NCBI RefSeq assembly: GCF_000340215.1
Contig: NW_006921536.1
Span: 4,566,388 to 4,630,387 of the forward strand
DNA: 64,000 nt
Direction of reading: 5' to 3'
Origin: Pseudocercospora fijiensis CIRAD86
Lineage: Eukaryota; Ascomycota; Dothideomycetes; Mycosphaerellales; Mycosphaerellaceae
The position numbers and the translations under genes are program-made. Of the stretch, positions 44,621 to 53,665 are shown piece by piece; position 1 is the first letter of the stretch; the number at the start of each line of letters is the position of its first letter. Below the pieces are notes generated by a model. That model was not told the origin of the DNA and searched no databases. It saw only the letters and a list, made by a program, of their open reading frames with translations.

Positions 44621-45289
44621 TCATACGTGAGCGCATACCTCCTGGGTCTCAGCTTCTTCGGTCTTGGGTAGCTGTAGCTCCTTGCCTTCAAGTCTCCCGG
44701 CACCCTCTTCTGGTTCGCTGGCCACACCTATTGTACCGTAATGCCTCCGATCTCTCCACGCCGAAACTTCTCCCCTTCTCCCTTTCCGCCAGAGTACTCG
44801 ATCAAGAATACAAGCCGCAGCAAGACACCCAGAACCAGCCAAGAAAACCCAACCAAGCCGCGCAAGAACATCCCGCACGTCACGCTTCCCCAGCACCTGT
44901 ACCTCAACTCGGTAATCCTGATCAATCCTCAAAACCCAGACCCAAAAACAAACCTCAGTCAAGCAGAATGCGAGAGCAGGGAATAATATCCTTTCCCGTT
45001 CCCTCAACCCCACAATTATCCAAGCACACTCCATCAACCACGCCGCAAAGAAAGCTAGGACGTATCTCAGACTCCAAAGACTTCCTAGCCAGCCACCAAT
45101 AATCGGCGTGTCGTCTTCGGCCACGGATATTGAGCCGAGAATTGCACAGATATGCATGAAGAGTAGCAAGCTGAAAGTTTTGTTTTGGTCGATTTCGCGC
45201 ATGGGTTGGTGATAGTTGGCGATGAGAAGTTTGGTGATGAGAATTGTGGTTATGAGGATTGGGAGGAGGGAGATGTCGGCGAGGGCCAT
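44621..45289 (-). CDS. Small polytopic membrane protein, unknown function
   Basis: A single-exon frame of 222 aa from the ATG at 45289 (MALADISLLPILITTILITK). Four to five hydrophobic segments are visible: LPILITTILITKLLIA, SLLLFMHICAILGSISV, LRYVLAFFAAWLMECAWIIV, LFPALAFCLTEVCFWVWVL and LGWVFLAGSGCLAAACILD. The C-terminal 60 residues are charged and presumably cytosolic. No family motif is recognised. It is convergent with COQ8, 90 bp apart. The frame extends upstream to 45376 without another ATG. The amount of hydrophobic sequence supports a real gene; expression evidence would settle it. Confidence 0.65.
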   Translation of the reverse strand: MALADISLLPILITTILITKLLIANYHQPMREIDQNKTFSLLLFMHICAILGSISVAEDDTPIIGGWLGSLWSLRYVLAFFAAWLMECAWIIVGLRERERILFPALAFCLTEVCFWVWVLRIDQDYRVEVQVLGKRDVRDVLARLGWVFLAGSGCLAAACILDRVLWRKGRRGEVSAWRDRRHYGTIGVASEPEEGAGRLEGKELQLPKTEEAETQEVCAHV

Positions 45290-45937
45290 GGTGGAACAGT
45301 CTCGGTGGTTGGAAGTTGGAGGCTGTTGAGGTTTTTGTTGTTCTGGTGAAGGTTCTGGCACTTTTATCGCCGGCAACGTATTCTATGTCGTACACGGCAC
45401 ACCGGTTTGAATCACATGCAGCATACACTGAAGGGTTGTGGCGCACATGCTCAAGTGAGGGCTGTGAATAGGTCTCTGCTGCCTTCGATGTGAGGTCAAG
45501 TACATCGGAGAGCGCAAGGTATGACTCCGTCGAGTGACAACAGCTAGGGTCGCTGTCTCAAACACAGTAGGCTGGTCTCAGCCTTTGCTTTGAGAGCCGG
45601 CAGCTTTTCCTTTTGAGACACAGGCTGATCCTCCTACCCTTCACTTTCAGCTACATGTGCGGCGAGGTTGTCCCTTCTCCATCAGGAGCTGAGGCAATAA
45701 GGATCCACTGATCACTCGTATATTGACGAGCTCGATGTGCAGTGATTGCTGGTTCAGCCTCTAGGATGTACGAGACCACAATACTTGAAGAGGGCTTTCT
45801 TGGACTTCCTGGACCTAGAAAAGCCAGCTTTCACTGATTAAGAGGCCTGCAGCTGTGCATATAGACCGCACAGAATCACGAATTCTGTACATCCCAGCCG
45901 TGGCAGAAAACAGCAATACAAGCCTGACCTTTTACCA
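45290..45937. other. Intergenic region, no gene seen
   Basis: About 650 bp upstream of the small membrane-protein gene. Composition is normal, with no RIP signature. No open frame or RNA-like structure could be supported. Confidence 0.4.
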
Positions 45938-46305
45938 TGACCTTCGTCCTCACCCAACTACCCTGGCATCCTCAACCTCGCAACCATAATCACGATCTCC
46001 GCTACTTACTACCTCTTGGATAACCACCTCGGGCCATACCGGATCCATCCTCATGTCGTCCGCCACGACCAATCATCCTTCGCCGCGTCCAATTGTGTCT
46101 CGCTTACCTCTTGACAATGGCTTTCATAGCGACTGGCAAGATCAACAGCTTTCCTAAAACTATGTTGGTCAGTATCCAAGGTGCTATGATCGCTGAAGCT
46201 CTTGTGATCTTTGTGGTTGGACTGATTGAGGTGACGAGATGGGCGACGGATTTGGTGTTGGGGCTGCAACTCGGTTATGAGTGGGATTTATATGGTCGGG
46301 TGTAA
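45938..46305 (+). pseudogene. Possible frameshifted remnant of a small membrane protein
   Basis: Plus-strand pieces in two frames look like one hydrophobic protein: PGILNLATIITISATYYLLD (about 45962-46025), and after a frame change near 46085-46095, CLAYLLTMAFIATGKINSFP and MIAEALVIFVVGLIEVTRW, ending at 46303-46305. An ATG at 45938 reads in yet another frame. The break is within a few bases, so indels rather than introns are the likely cause. Family unknown. It may equally be chance hydrophobic sequence. Confidence 0.3.
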
Positions 46306-46427
46306 GGATGAAAGGAAGAAGCTGGGATTGATATCTTTATGGTTGATGGGACAGAAATGCACGATTGTGGTAGGTGAAAGCCAACATACTCCTATCTCGA
46401 CTCAAACGACATCGCACATATCGCTGA

Positions 46428-48247
46428 GAAACGTGCAAGGAGCTGCTGGAATAGCCTGATAGACGTGACCATAAGGGTCACAAAGTCTTGTACGTTTCTC
46501 TTTATGCTATGGATGCAAGATGATCATCAAAGATGAGAAAATCGAAGCAATCAGACACATTCTCTGCACATCTTCGTACAGAGACCATTATTTCGAGCAA
46601 TTTGCGGTCCAGAAAAAATCAAATGCCATTAAAGACAGCTGAGAGTCCTTTACACAGAGGAGAACACATAACTGGGTGCTGTACGCATCATCATAGACGG
46701 TCGGGTTGAGTCAGGCTGTGATGAGCTTGGTAGATGTGTTCTCTTCGAAACGTGCTTAAAAACGTGCGACACTTTTTCAGAGTCTCCTGATGACTCCACC
46801 AGAGATTCCACGTCCCAGTTTGCACATTTGTGAGGAAGGTGTCACAAGATCTCGTAACCCTTGGAGCGAAAGCCACTCGCAGCTTGAAGAGATCACCGAA
46901 TCAAGTATAGATGTCCCCATAACGTGCGAAAGGTATTCAGATCGATGAAATGTACGAATAAGAAGTGTTTCACCGACCTTTGCACGTTTCCCGCCTCTCT
47001 GCACAAGTCCACCACTAACAAGGCTGAGCAACCAACACTAGAATGCCAAGATCGGCACATCCTGAAAGATTCGTTTCGAAAACGTGCAAACCGCTTCTAA
47101 CAGCTCTTTAAATACACAGAGAACGCACAGTTTGAGGTCTGCACGTTTCTTAGTACTATACATAAGTCTGCCTTTGACGAGGCTGAACAGCCAGTCAGGC
47201 TCCAGCCAGCCCGGACTAGCCGAGATCTACATATCTTCGACAAATTGTGCAAGAAACGTGTAAGCGGCGACTTACGGACTCGAAGAACCACAAAAAAGCA
47301 TTGAAGAAAGTTACGCACGTTCTTGCGGAGGTGTTGTCGAACGATCGCTATCCGCAAGGCTGAGCAGCCGGTGCGGGTGTGCCAAGAGTACTCAACGAAA
47401 CCATGATCATTATGTGCATGAGATACTCGGAGCTCTTTCAATCATCATTGAGAGCCCATCTACAAACTTTTGTACGTTTCTGGAGCATCGCGGCTGCGTC
47501 ACCGTTGATCCAGGGCCGACGCTTGTTTGTCCGTATGTAGCCCAAGGCCGCGAGGACTTCGTGCATAAAGTTCCAAAAAAAAACGTGCAGAAGGCACTGG
47601 AAAAGAGGATTGAGTGAAATAAAAAAACCTCTGCCCTAGCTTGTGCACATTTCCAAGCAACTTTGACCTCAAAGTATTGACCGCAGACCGACATCTGTGC
47701 GTTTTTCTGTAAACATTGCGAGAATTGCGTACGCCGATCTCAGAATCGTGCAAGTGATGATCCTCTCGTGGAAAAAAAAAGGTTTAGAAAGCTTTTCCCT
47801 AGCTCCTGCACGTTTCTTTGCCGAGTTCATGTCAGTATCGATTGAAGACTGAGCTCGAACCAACACTGTGAGAGCTCCCGATTCTAAGCCGAAACGTGCG
47901 AACGGCAATCTATGACCGTGGATAGGATGAAAGAAAGCTCTTGTTGGACCACTGCACGTTTTGTGTGCGTATACGAGCTACCGAATGGTTAGGTGTGCTC
48001 TCAGACCTGAGGTGAGAACAAGTGCTTCGAGAACTGCCACCACATGGGCCGAAACGTGCATAATGTGGTGAACCGAGTCTATTGGACTCAATGCAGGCTG
48101 TATGCAACGTTTTGCACGTTTCGGAGCTGAGATCGTTGCGGTGCAGCTATCTGATCAGGCTGACATCGGAGCAAAGCTTTCCTGAATCTCGGCAGATATG
48201 TGTATCATGGTCCAAATCATCAGTTACGTATCCAAGAAACGTGTGAG
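46428..48247. repeat. Array of alternating AAACGTGC / GCACGTTT motifs, period about 160 bp
   Basis: The motif appears forward near 46428, 46746, 46759, 46919, 47078, 47253 (variant GTGT), 47578, 47742 (variant ATCGTGC), 47890, 48051 and 48235 (variant GTGT). It appears inverted near 46490, 46820 (variant), 46980, 47140, 47313, 47470 (GTACGTTT), 47643 (variant), 47696, 47807, 47953 and 48112. Forward and inverted sites alternate with about 60 bp from forward to inverted and about 100 bp to the next forward, so the full period is close to 160 bp. Sequence between motifs is mostly diverged, apart from an AAGGCTGAGCARCC-like block at about 47020, 47180 and 47358. At 48049-48124 the two arms pair over 12 bp (CCGAAACGTGCA / TGCACGTTTCGG). 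There is no RIP signature, and frames are short and broken. Confidence 0.8.
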
Positions 48248-48455
48248 ACCTAGAATCTTCCAAAGCCGGAAGCTTGATAGCTCATCAAGAACTGAGATCG
48301 CGAAGAGTCGTGGTGGTGGACACGAACGTAAGAAGTGGTTGGGCGAGGAGACATTCTGGGTCATGAATGCAATAGTATCTTGTGCTATTTATGTAGCACG
48401 CTCGTAGCAATGGGTATCTCGATATCGCTCGCTGGAAAAAGATCAACCTGGCTCT

Positions 48456-49853
48456 TCATCTAAACATCCTCTTGCCGCCTCCACCAATCCTAGGCGCAGC
48501 AATATCTCTACCATCGACACCAAACATGCTGATGCCAGTGAAACCTACGTTCCCTCCGGCTCGCGACTTCTTGTACCTCCTCAGAGCCTCGCGCAAGTGG
48601 TCTGGGAGGAGTGGTCCTCGATCACATTCTTCGATGTACTTGGAAAGGCCCCAAGCACCAGGCTGAACCTGACCAAAGTCGTCTGGTAGATCATCCAAAT
48701 CAAGTTCACCCTTATGCGGCTTCTTCTTAGGTGTACTGTCCTTCAGAGTAGACTGCGAGCCGTTCGTCAGGGTAGGAGTCGACTGACTGCCATTTGGCTT
48801 TGCGCTGCCTGCGCTGTCGGGTGATTCTTGCAGAGCGGGTTTGGCATCTGCGGGAGAAGACTCGCCATTGGGCGTCGCATTGCCCTTTGAAGGCGCCGTA
48901 TTTCCATTTTGCGATGGCTTGCTCTGATCCGCGTCCTTTTCTTCTTCCGGCCCTTGGTTATCCTCGTCTTCATCTTCGCTTTCGGGCTGCATCAGCCTTA
49001 GTCGTTTGTAAGCTAGCTGTTCTCCACCATCGGGTCTTGTCGGATTCGCAGCCATCCATTCTGCTTGTGCTTCTCGGGCTCCTTCGATCAGCATGCCAGC
49101 GAACATCTTGGTGTACGCTCCGACCACTGTGACCACATTCTGGGGCACACTTTGCGATAGCGTAGCATTGACCAGCTTCCTCACATCCGCCGTACGTAGT
49201 TTCACTCGACTATATGCATCATAGCGATTTTGGTGTCCGGTCGGCACGGCTTCTCTGAAGAGGTACTTGCGCTGGTTCTCGCGATCGATCTCGGCGGGAT
49301 CCATGGTGAAGGCGTCTCCCCTCGCGCCAAGCCCTCCATCTTCTTCATCCTCGTCATCATCCTCGTCAGCCTCGCCTGTGACAACAGAAGGCGCGCCTGC
49401 TGTTGGAGTTCGTCCTTTCCGGCCCTCCTCGCCATTCACCAAACTCACTGAGCCAGTTCGCGCCTGTCCGGGTCCGCCTTTTCGACCTCGCCCCCTTGTG
49501 CCCTTGTCTCCCCGCTTACGCTTCTTTCCGGCGGAAGCAGCTTCTCCTACTGGACCACTAATCGCTGAAGTGATCTCGCTATCGCTGAAGTCGTCCAGTC
49601 CTTCGTCGCTAGTTGCGCCGGGCGAATACTGAGCTAAGGTGCGGTCTTCTGCCAGTTGATGCTGCGCTTCGAGGCTGTCTGGCGGCGGAAATGACGTCTG
49701 CCTAAGAGGGTGCGCCGAGCCGGGCGCTGTAGATGGTGCCAACGACGACTTCCTAGGCTTCATGGGAAGGGCGAGTGCTGGTCGCTGGCGGGGTAGTGCG
49801 AGCGGTGACGGACCTGGCGGAGACCCGCCGCCTTGGTATGGTGGCGACGCCAT
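48456..49853 (-). CDS. TAF11: TFIID subunit TAF11 (histone-fold TAFII28 family)
   Basis: A single-exon frame of 465 aa from the ATG at 49853 (MASPPYQGGG). The histone fold is at about residues 208-270: RYDAYSRVKLRTADVRKLVN, SVPQNVVTVVGAYTKMFAGM, LIEGAREAQAEW. The final helix of the fold is separated by an acidic, Ser/Pro/Asn-rich insert of about 130 residues and lies near the C-terminus (GPLLPDHLREALRRYKKSR, about 425-443). The split fold with a long disordered insert is common in fungal TAF11. The N-terminal 200 residues are disordered, with a basic KKRKRGDKGTRGRGRKGG patch and an acidic run. TAF11 pairs with TAF13 in TFIID and contacts TBP/TFIIA. A TTG-initiated extension upstream is unlikely. 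Confidence 0.9.
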   Translation of the reverse strand: MASPPYQGGGSPPGPSPLALPRQRPALALPMKPRKSSLAPSTAPGSAHPLRQTSFPPPDSLEAQHQLAEDRTLAQYSPGATSDEGLDDFSDSEITSAISGPVGEAASAGKKRKRGDKGTRGRGRKGGPGQARTGSVSLVNGEEGRKGRTPTAGAPSVVTGEADEDDDEDEEDGGLGARGDAFTMDPAEIDRENQRKYLFREAVPTGHQNRYDAYSRVKLRTADVRKLVNATLSQSVPQNVVTVVGAYTKMFAGMLIEGAREAQAEWMAANPTRPDGGEQLAYKRLRLMQPESEDEDEDNQGPEEEKDADQSKPSQNGNTAPSKGNATPNGESSPADAKPALQESPDSAGSAKPNGSQSTPTLTNGSQSTLKDSTPKKKPHKGELDLDDLPDDFGQVQPGAWGLSKYIEECDRGPLLPDHLREALRRYKKSRAGGNVGFTGISMFGVDGRDIAAPRIGGGGKRMFR

Positions 49854-50405
49854 CTTTGTGGTTGCTGAAGATGGTCGCGCGAGTCCGTATGCTCTTGTAC
49901 AGGCCCAGGGAGATTGCGCAAGTGAACATCGAACATCGAGCTCGATCGTCACATGCAGTGCCAAGGCTCGGCTAAACCTTCCGGCAAAAGCGCGTCACCC
50001 ATCCGCGACTCCTCTGGAACACAACTCAACTTTCGTTTCTCAGGATCATCCATCTTTTGTTGAATTGGTCTCGGAGGCATACTAGACCTATCGTATTGCC
50101 GGAAGAGACAGCAGGGTGGTCTTGGCTTCAATGCTGACGAATCATGCATCCAACATAGGGCATGCTCGATCATTCTCGTATGGGTATGACGTACGACAGG
50201 AATTAGAATACCAGGGCATACAATACACTTACCCAAAGTAATCTTGAAACGCACAACAGTATGCTTGCCCAAATGATGTGATGGCTCTGAGCTTTCTCAG
50301 CCGTATCAGCCGTATGGTTTAGCTGGCCTGCATGTACTCGGAGGATCCGTTTCCGGAGCTCCCATGCTGATTGTCCCGAGAGCAATATGTACTGTATCCT
50401 CAATC
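49854..50405. other. Shared upstream region of TAF11 and the epoxide hydrolase
   Basis: About 550 bp between divergent starts. There is no convincing open frame, and composition is normal with no RIP bias. The short tandem CAGCCGTAT (50298-50315) occurs twice in a row. Confidence 0.4.
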
Positions 50406-51296
50406 ATGGCCGACTATAGCGGAATCCCTAAAGGAGCTACTCTCCAGCCTACGCCCTTCGTAGCCAAGGTTTCGGAGGAGAAATTACAGCTATGCAAGGA
50501 TCTCATTCGATTGTCTCCAGTCGGGCCGGAAACATATTCTAATACCATCACTGATCGTTCAGATGGCATGCGTAGAGACTGGCTCGCCAATGCCAAAAAG
50601 ATCTGGGAGACTAACTACGATTGGCGAAAGACCGAAGCAAGAATCAATGCCTTTCCGAACTTCTCCGTCACCATTCCGGACGAAGATGGTGATGACATTG
50701 ATCTACATTTCATAGCTCTCTTTTCGCGGAAACAAGACGCTGTGCCAATCTCGATGAGTCACGGCTGGCCCGGTAGCTTCCTCGAATTCTTCCCGCTGCT
50801 GGATGTTTTAACAGAGAAGTACTCTCTAGAAGACCTGCCTTTCTATATAGTCGTGCCAAGTCTTCCTAGTTACACATACAGTAGCGTCCTAACAACGAAA
50901 GAGTATACTGTTCTAAAAGTAGCTACCCTCTTCGACAAGCTAATACGTAGGCTTAGTTTCGCTAGCTATATCGCTTATAGTAGAGATATAGGCAGTAGTA
51001 TCACTTTTGTACAAGGCCTAGCTAGTGCTACATATAAGGCTATATATATTAATAACATCTTTATAGCCCCGCTAGACGACGCCGATAAGCTGCCCTTAGA
51101 CGAGGTAGAAGCTATAGCGAAAGCGCGCGCCGATAAGAGCAATCTAACTTGTTTCTTATATACTAGCGAGTATATAATACGCCTAGGGACAATTAGTCTC
51201 GCTCTTTAAAGCAGTCCTCTTACTCTCTTGTCTTAGATCGGCGAGAAATATCTCGAATAGACTAATAAGGATCCCCCTCTCTAAGTAAGTATAGAT
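50406..51296 (+). pseudogene. Epoxide hydrolase with RIP-destroyed 3' half
   Basis: The ATG at 50406 (MADYSGIPKG) starts a protein with the epoxide-hydrolase N-terminal domain (LCKDLIRLSPVGPETYSNTI, WLANAKKIWETNYDWRKTEA) and the oxyanion motif SHGWPGSFLEFFPLLD. From about 50830 the DNA switches to TpA-rich, CpA-poor composition. The nucleophile segment reads SRDIGS rather than the family's GGDxGS. A stop occurs at 51207-51209, but the same frame goes on as LLS*IGEKYLE*TNKDPPL, where both internal stops are TAG at positions that are Trp in the family. This is RIP of Trp codons. A mariner-like element begins at about 51367, so the last third of the gene is missing. Intact family members are about 400 aa; this frame gives 267. 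Confidence 0.85.
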
Positions 51297-51366
51297 TATC
51301 TTAATAAATAATAGGAGCGACGTAGAGCTAATTATATCTATAGTATATTCTCGATATAGTAACGCT

Positions 51367-52756
51367 TTACTATACTACGATTTAGCGGGATAGCGGACGG
51401 CGGTAATCCCTACTAGCGCGGCGCTAGCTAATTTCGGTTATAGCCGCAATATACTAGAAGCTTCTTAGCCGTTCCTACTACTTCCTACTATTTCTAGGAT
51501 TTAACTACTTAAGTACCGTTTTCTGCCCGTATAACGGTTACTACTAGCGCCTCGCTTATTACTAAACTAGCTACTAATCTAATAAACCAACTAACTAAAT
51601 TCGACTATTTAGCTAATTAAAATGCTGTACCTCGCTACGCTACGTACGCTACGACGTTATACTAACTACTTAGAACGTATAGCCGTTTATACTATAGCTA
51701 GATATAGCTTAGATAACTAAACAATCTGCACTAATACTAGGATCCGGATGCTAACTATTCGTCGAATTCTAGAAAGACTAATTATACTACCTCGCTTACG
51801 TAGCCGTAGTAATAGCGTACTCGGTATACTAGTCCGAAAACGGCTAGCCGAGGCTTGTTTAGCTAATCGCGATTAAAGAAGGAAGAAATAGTATAAGGTA
51901 GCATATAAGCTTAGTATTTACGAGTTGTCCTACGTTATTAATCGCTTAATAACGTAGGAGGGGCTCGGCCGCTTCCGACCCCTATATACCCTAGAAACGT
52001 TCTCCGTAATCCGAGAGAAGCGAGTTACGTAGTATCGCCGATTCCTTAAGACTAATTAGCTAAGAACGATTTATACTAATAAGGTTAGTCTTCGGCTTAT
52101 TTTTCCGAGAACGTAGGTTACGCGGCGAGCTAATAATATCGACGATCGAAGCTACCCTAACGCAATCGAGCCGTAGAAGCCGAAAGCCGTAACCCTATAT
52201 TTCTAAGAGTCTATCTCGGCTTTTAGCATTAGATCCCTAATTAAGCTACCTAAGGACGAAATATAGACTAGCTAATACTATCGCGAGAATATCCTACCTT
52301 CGGTTATACTATTTCGCTTAGCGCTTAAAATAGAATAGGGCGGCTCCTTCTTATTAGTCGAAGATAACGCGCTATATTATAGGGCGGGGCTAACCGTTAA
52401 AGCATATACAAATATAGGGACTAATCGTATAGCGCTACTATCCTATTCGCCGGAGCTAAACCTAATCGAGAACGTATAGAGCTATTAGAAGGATCGGATT
52501 AGTAAGCGGATACTGTAACTAGGTATAGTTACCGAGCTCTAAGATACGGCTAAGGAAGAGTAGCGTAGAATTTTAAGGAGTTACCTTTAAAATTTGTTTA
52601 ACTCTATACGGAAGTATTATAAAATAATTATCGCTCGTAGTAGTTACCTAATCGAGTATTAGCTAGCTTTATTTCGCCTCTTAATCAAATTTAGTTAGCG
52701 CCGCGCTAGTAGGGATTACCGCCGTCCGCTATCTCGCTAAATCGTAGTATAGTTAA
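51367..52756. mobile_element. Tc1/mariner-like DNA transposon, RIP-mutated
   Basis: About 68-bp terminal inverted repeats: 51367-51434 and 52689-52756, sharing ACTATACTACGATTTAGCG, GATAGCGGACGGCGGTAATC and TACTAGCGCGGCGCTA. The length of about 1.39 kb is typical of the superfamily. Plus-strand sequence at about 52340-52490 reads LVEDNALYYRAGLTVKAYTN and SYSPELNLIENVQ, matching the DDE_3 blocks EDNAPxH and SPDLNPIENVW with RIP-type changes. Stops are throughout, so it is not functional. Confidence 0.85.
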
Positions 52757-52789
52757 CGGAGACTATAGCGCGCTATATCTATCCGTATC

Positions 52790-53665
52790 GTCGTTATAAA
52801 AACTTTTTTTCCGATCCTCGATAGGATCCTCGCGATCGAAATTTCGGGACGGGCCGTCCCGAAATTCGAGGCCTAGGAACGTAGAGGACGCGGGGCAAGT
52901 AGCCGCAAGTTAGAGCCCGACTACTACCGTACCTACTCCGTATACTACTACTACGAGGAGGTATTTCGGGATATTGCGTACTAATATAGGTTAAATTTAG
53001 CGGTTTAGTAGGTTTTTTTTATAAATAAATTTTTTTCGTTAAGGTTTCGTTAAATACAGCCGATATTTCGTTAAGGTTTCTTTCAAAAGCCGACGCTTAA
53101 TAAGCAGAACTTTGAAAAAAAGTACACTCGAAACACTCGAGATTCTTTTCTAGATTCTAAGATAACTACTAGGTATTATAACTTCAAAATTTATAATACT
53201 CTTATTAGTATATAGAACTTTAAGTTCTATTTTTTAGATTTCTAAAAATAGTAAAGTGTAGCTTAGAAAAGCTAAAATACTATATTGCTTATTTCTGTTC
53301 CCTAGTTTAGTTTCGTAGAAAATCTATAAATTTTATATTTTTTTATAATAATATACTAAAAATAGAGTACCTTTCTACTATATTACTAAGCTATAAACCT
53401 GCTAGAAAAAAAGATAAATTAGAAGTAAAATGTCTAGAAAAGCGATTTTCTTTCTTTTATATCTTTTTATCTAGAAGGTTTACGGCTTAGTAATATATAA
53501 CAAAAATGTTCTATTTTTAGTATAGTATTAGGTAAAAGTCTAACTTTTATAAGTTACCTATTTATCGTTCTAGGGTAGCTTAGGATCGCTCGGGATCGCT
53601 CGCGATCGCTCGCGATCGCTAGGATCGATAGGATCGTCGCGATCGGAAAAGAAGTTTTCGTAACG
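52790..53665. mobile_element. Short TIR element (about 875 bp, MITE-like)
   Basis: The left end at 52792 (CGTTATAAAAACTTTTTTTC) and the reverse complement of the right end at 53665 (CGTTACGAAAACTTCTTTTC) agree over about 25 bp and continue into shared CCGATC and GATCCT/ATCGATAGGATC words. Just inside the left end lies a strong palindrome (CGAAATTTCGGGACGGGCCG and complement, 52836-52869). Inside the right end is a GATCGCTCGC repeat (53586-53620). The centre is AT-rich with no transposase-like reading. Its TIR and lack of coding suggest a non-autonomous DNA element. Confidence 0.6.
52836..52869. repeat. Near-perfect palindrome CGAAATTTCGGGACGGGCCG...
   Basis: AATTTCGGGACGGGCCGTCCCGAAATT reads as its own reverse complement apart from its centre. 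It sits inside the left end of the short TIR element and could form a cruciform or hairpin. Confidence 0.75.

Noticed and set aside
44461..45102. Plus-strand frame of 213 codons
   Set aside because: It is antisense to the small membrane-protein gene and overlaps the COQ8 3' end. It is a Pro/Ser/Gln-rich composition artefact.
46428..48247. CRISPR-like array interpretation
   Set aside because: The genome is eukaryotic, the motif alternates in orientation, spacer lengths vary and no cas-like gene is present.
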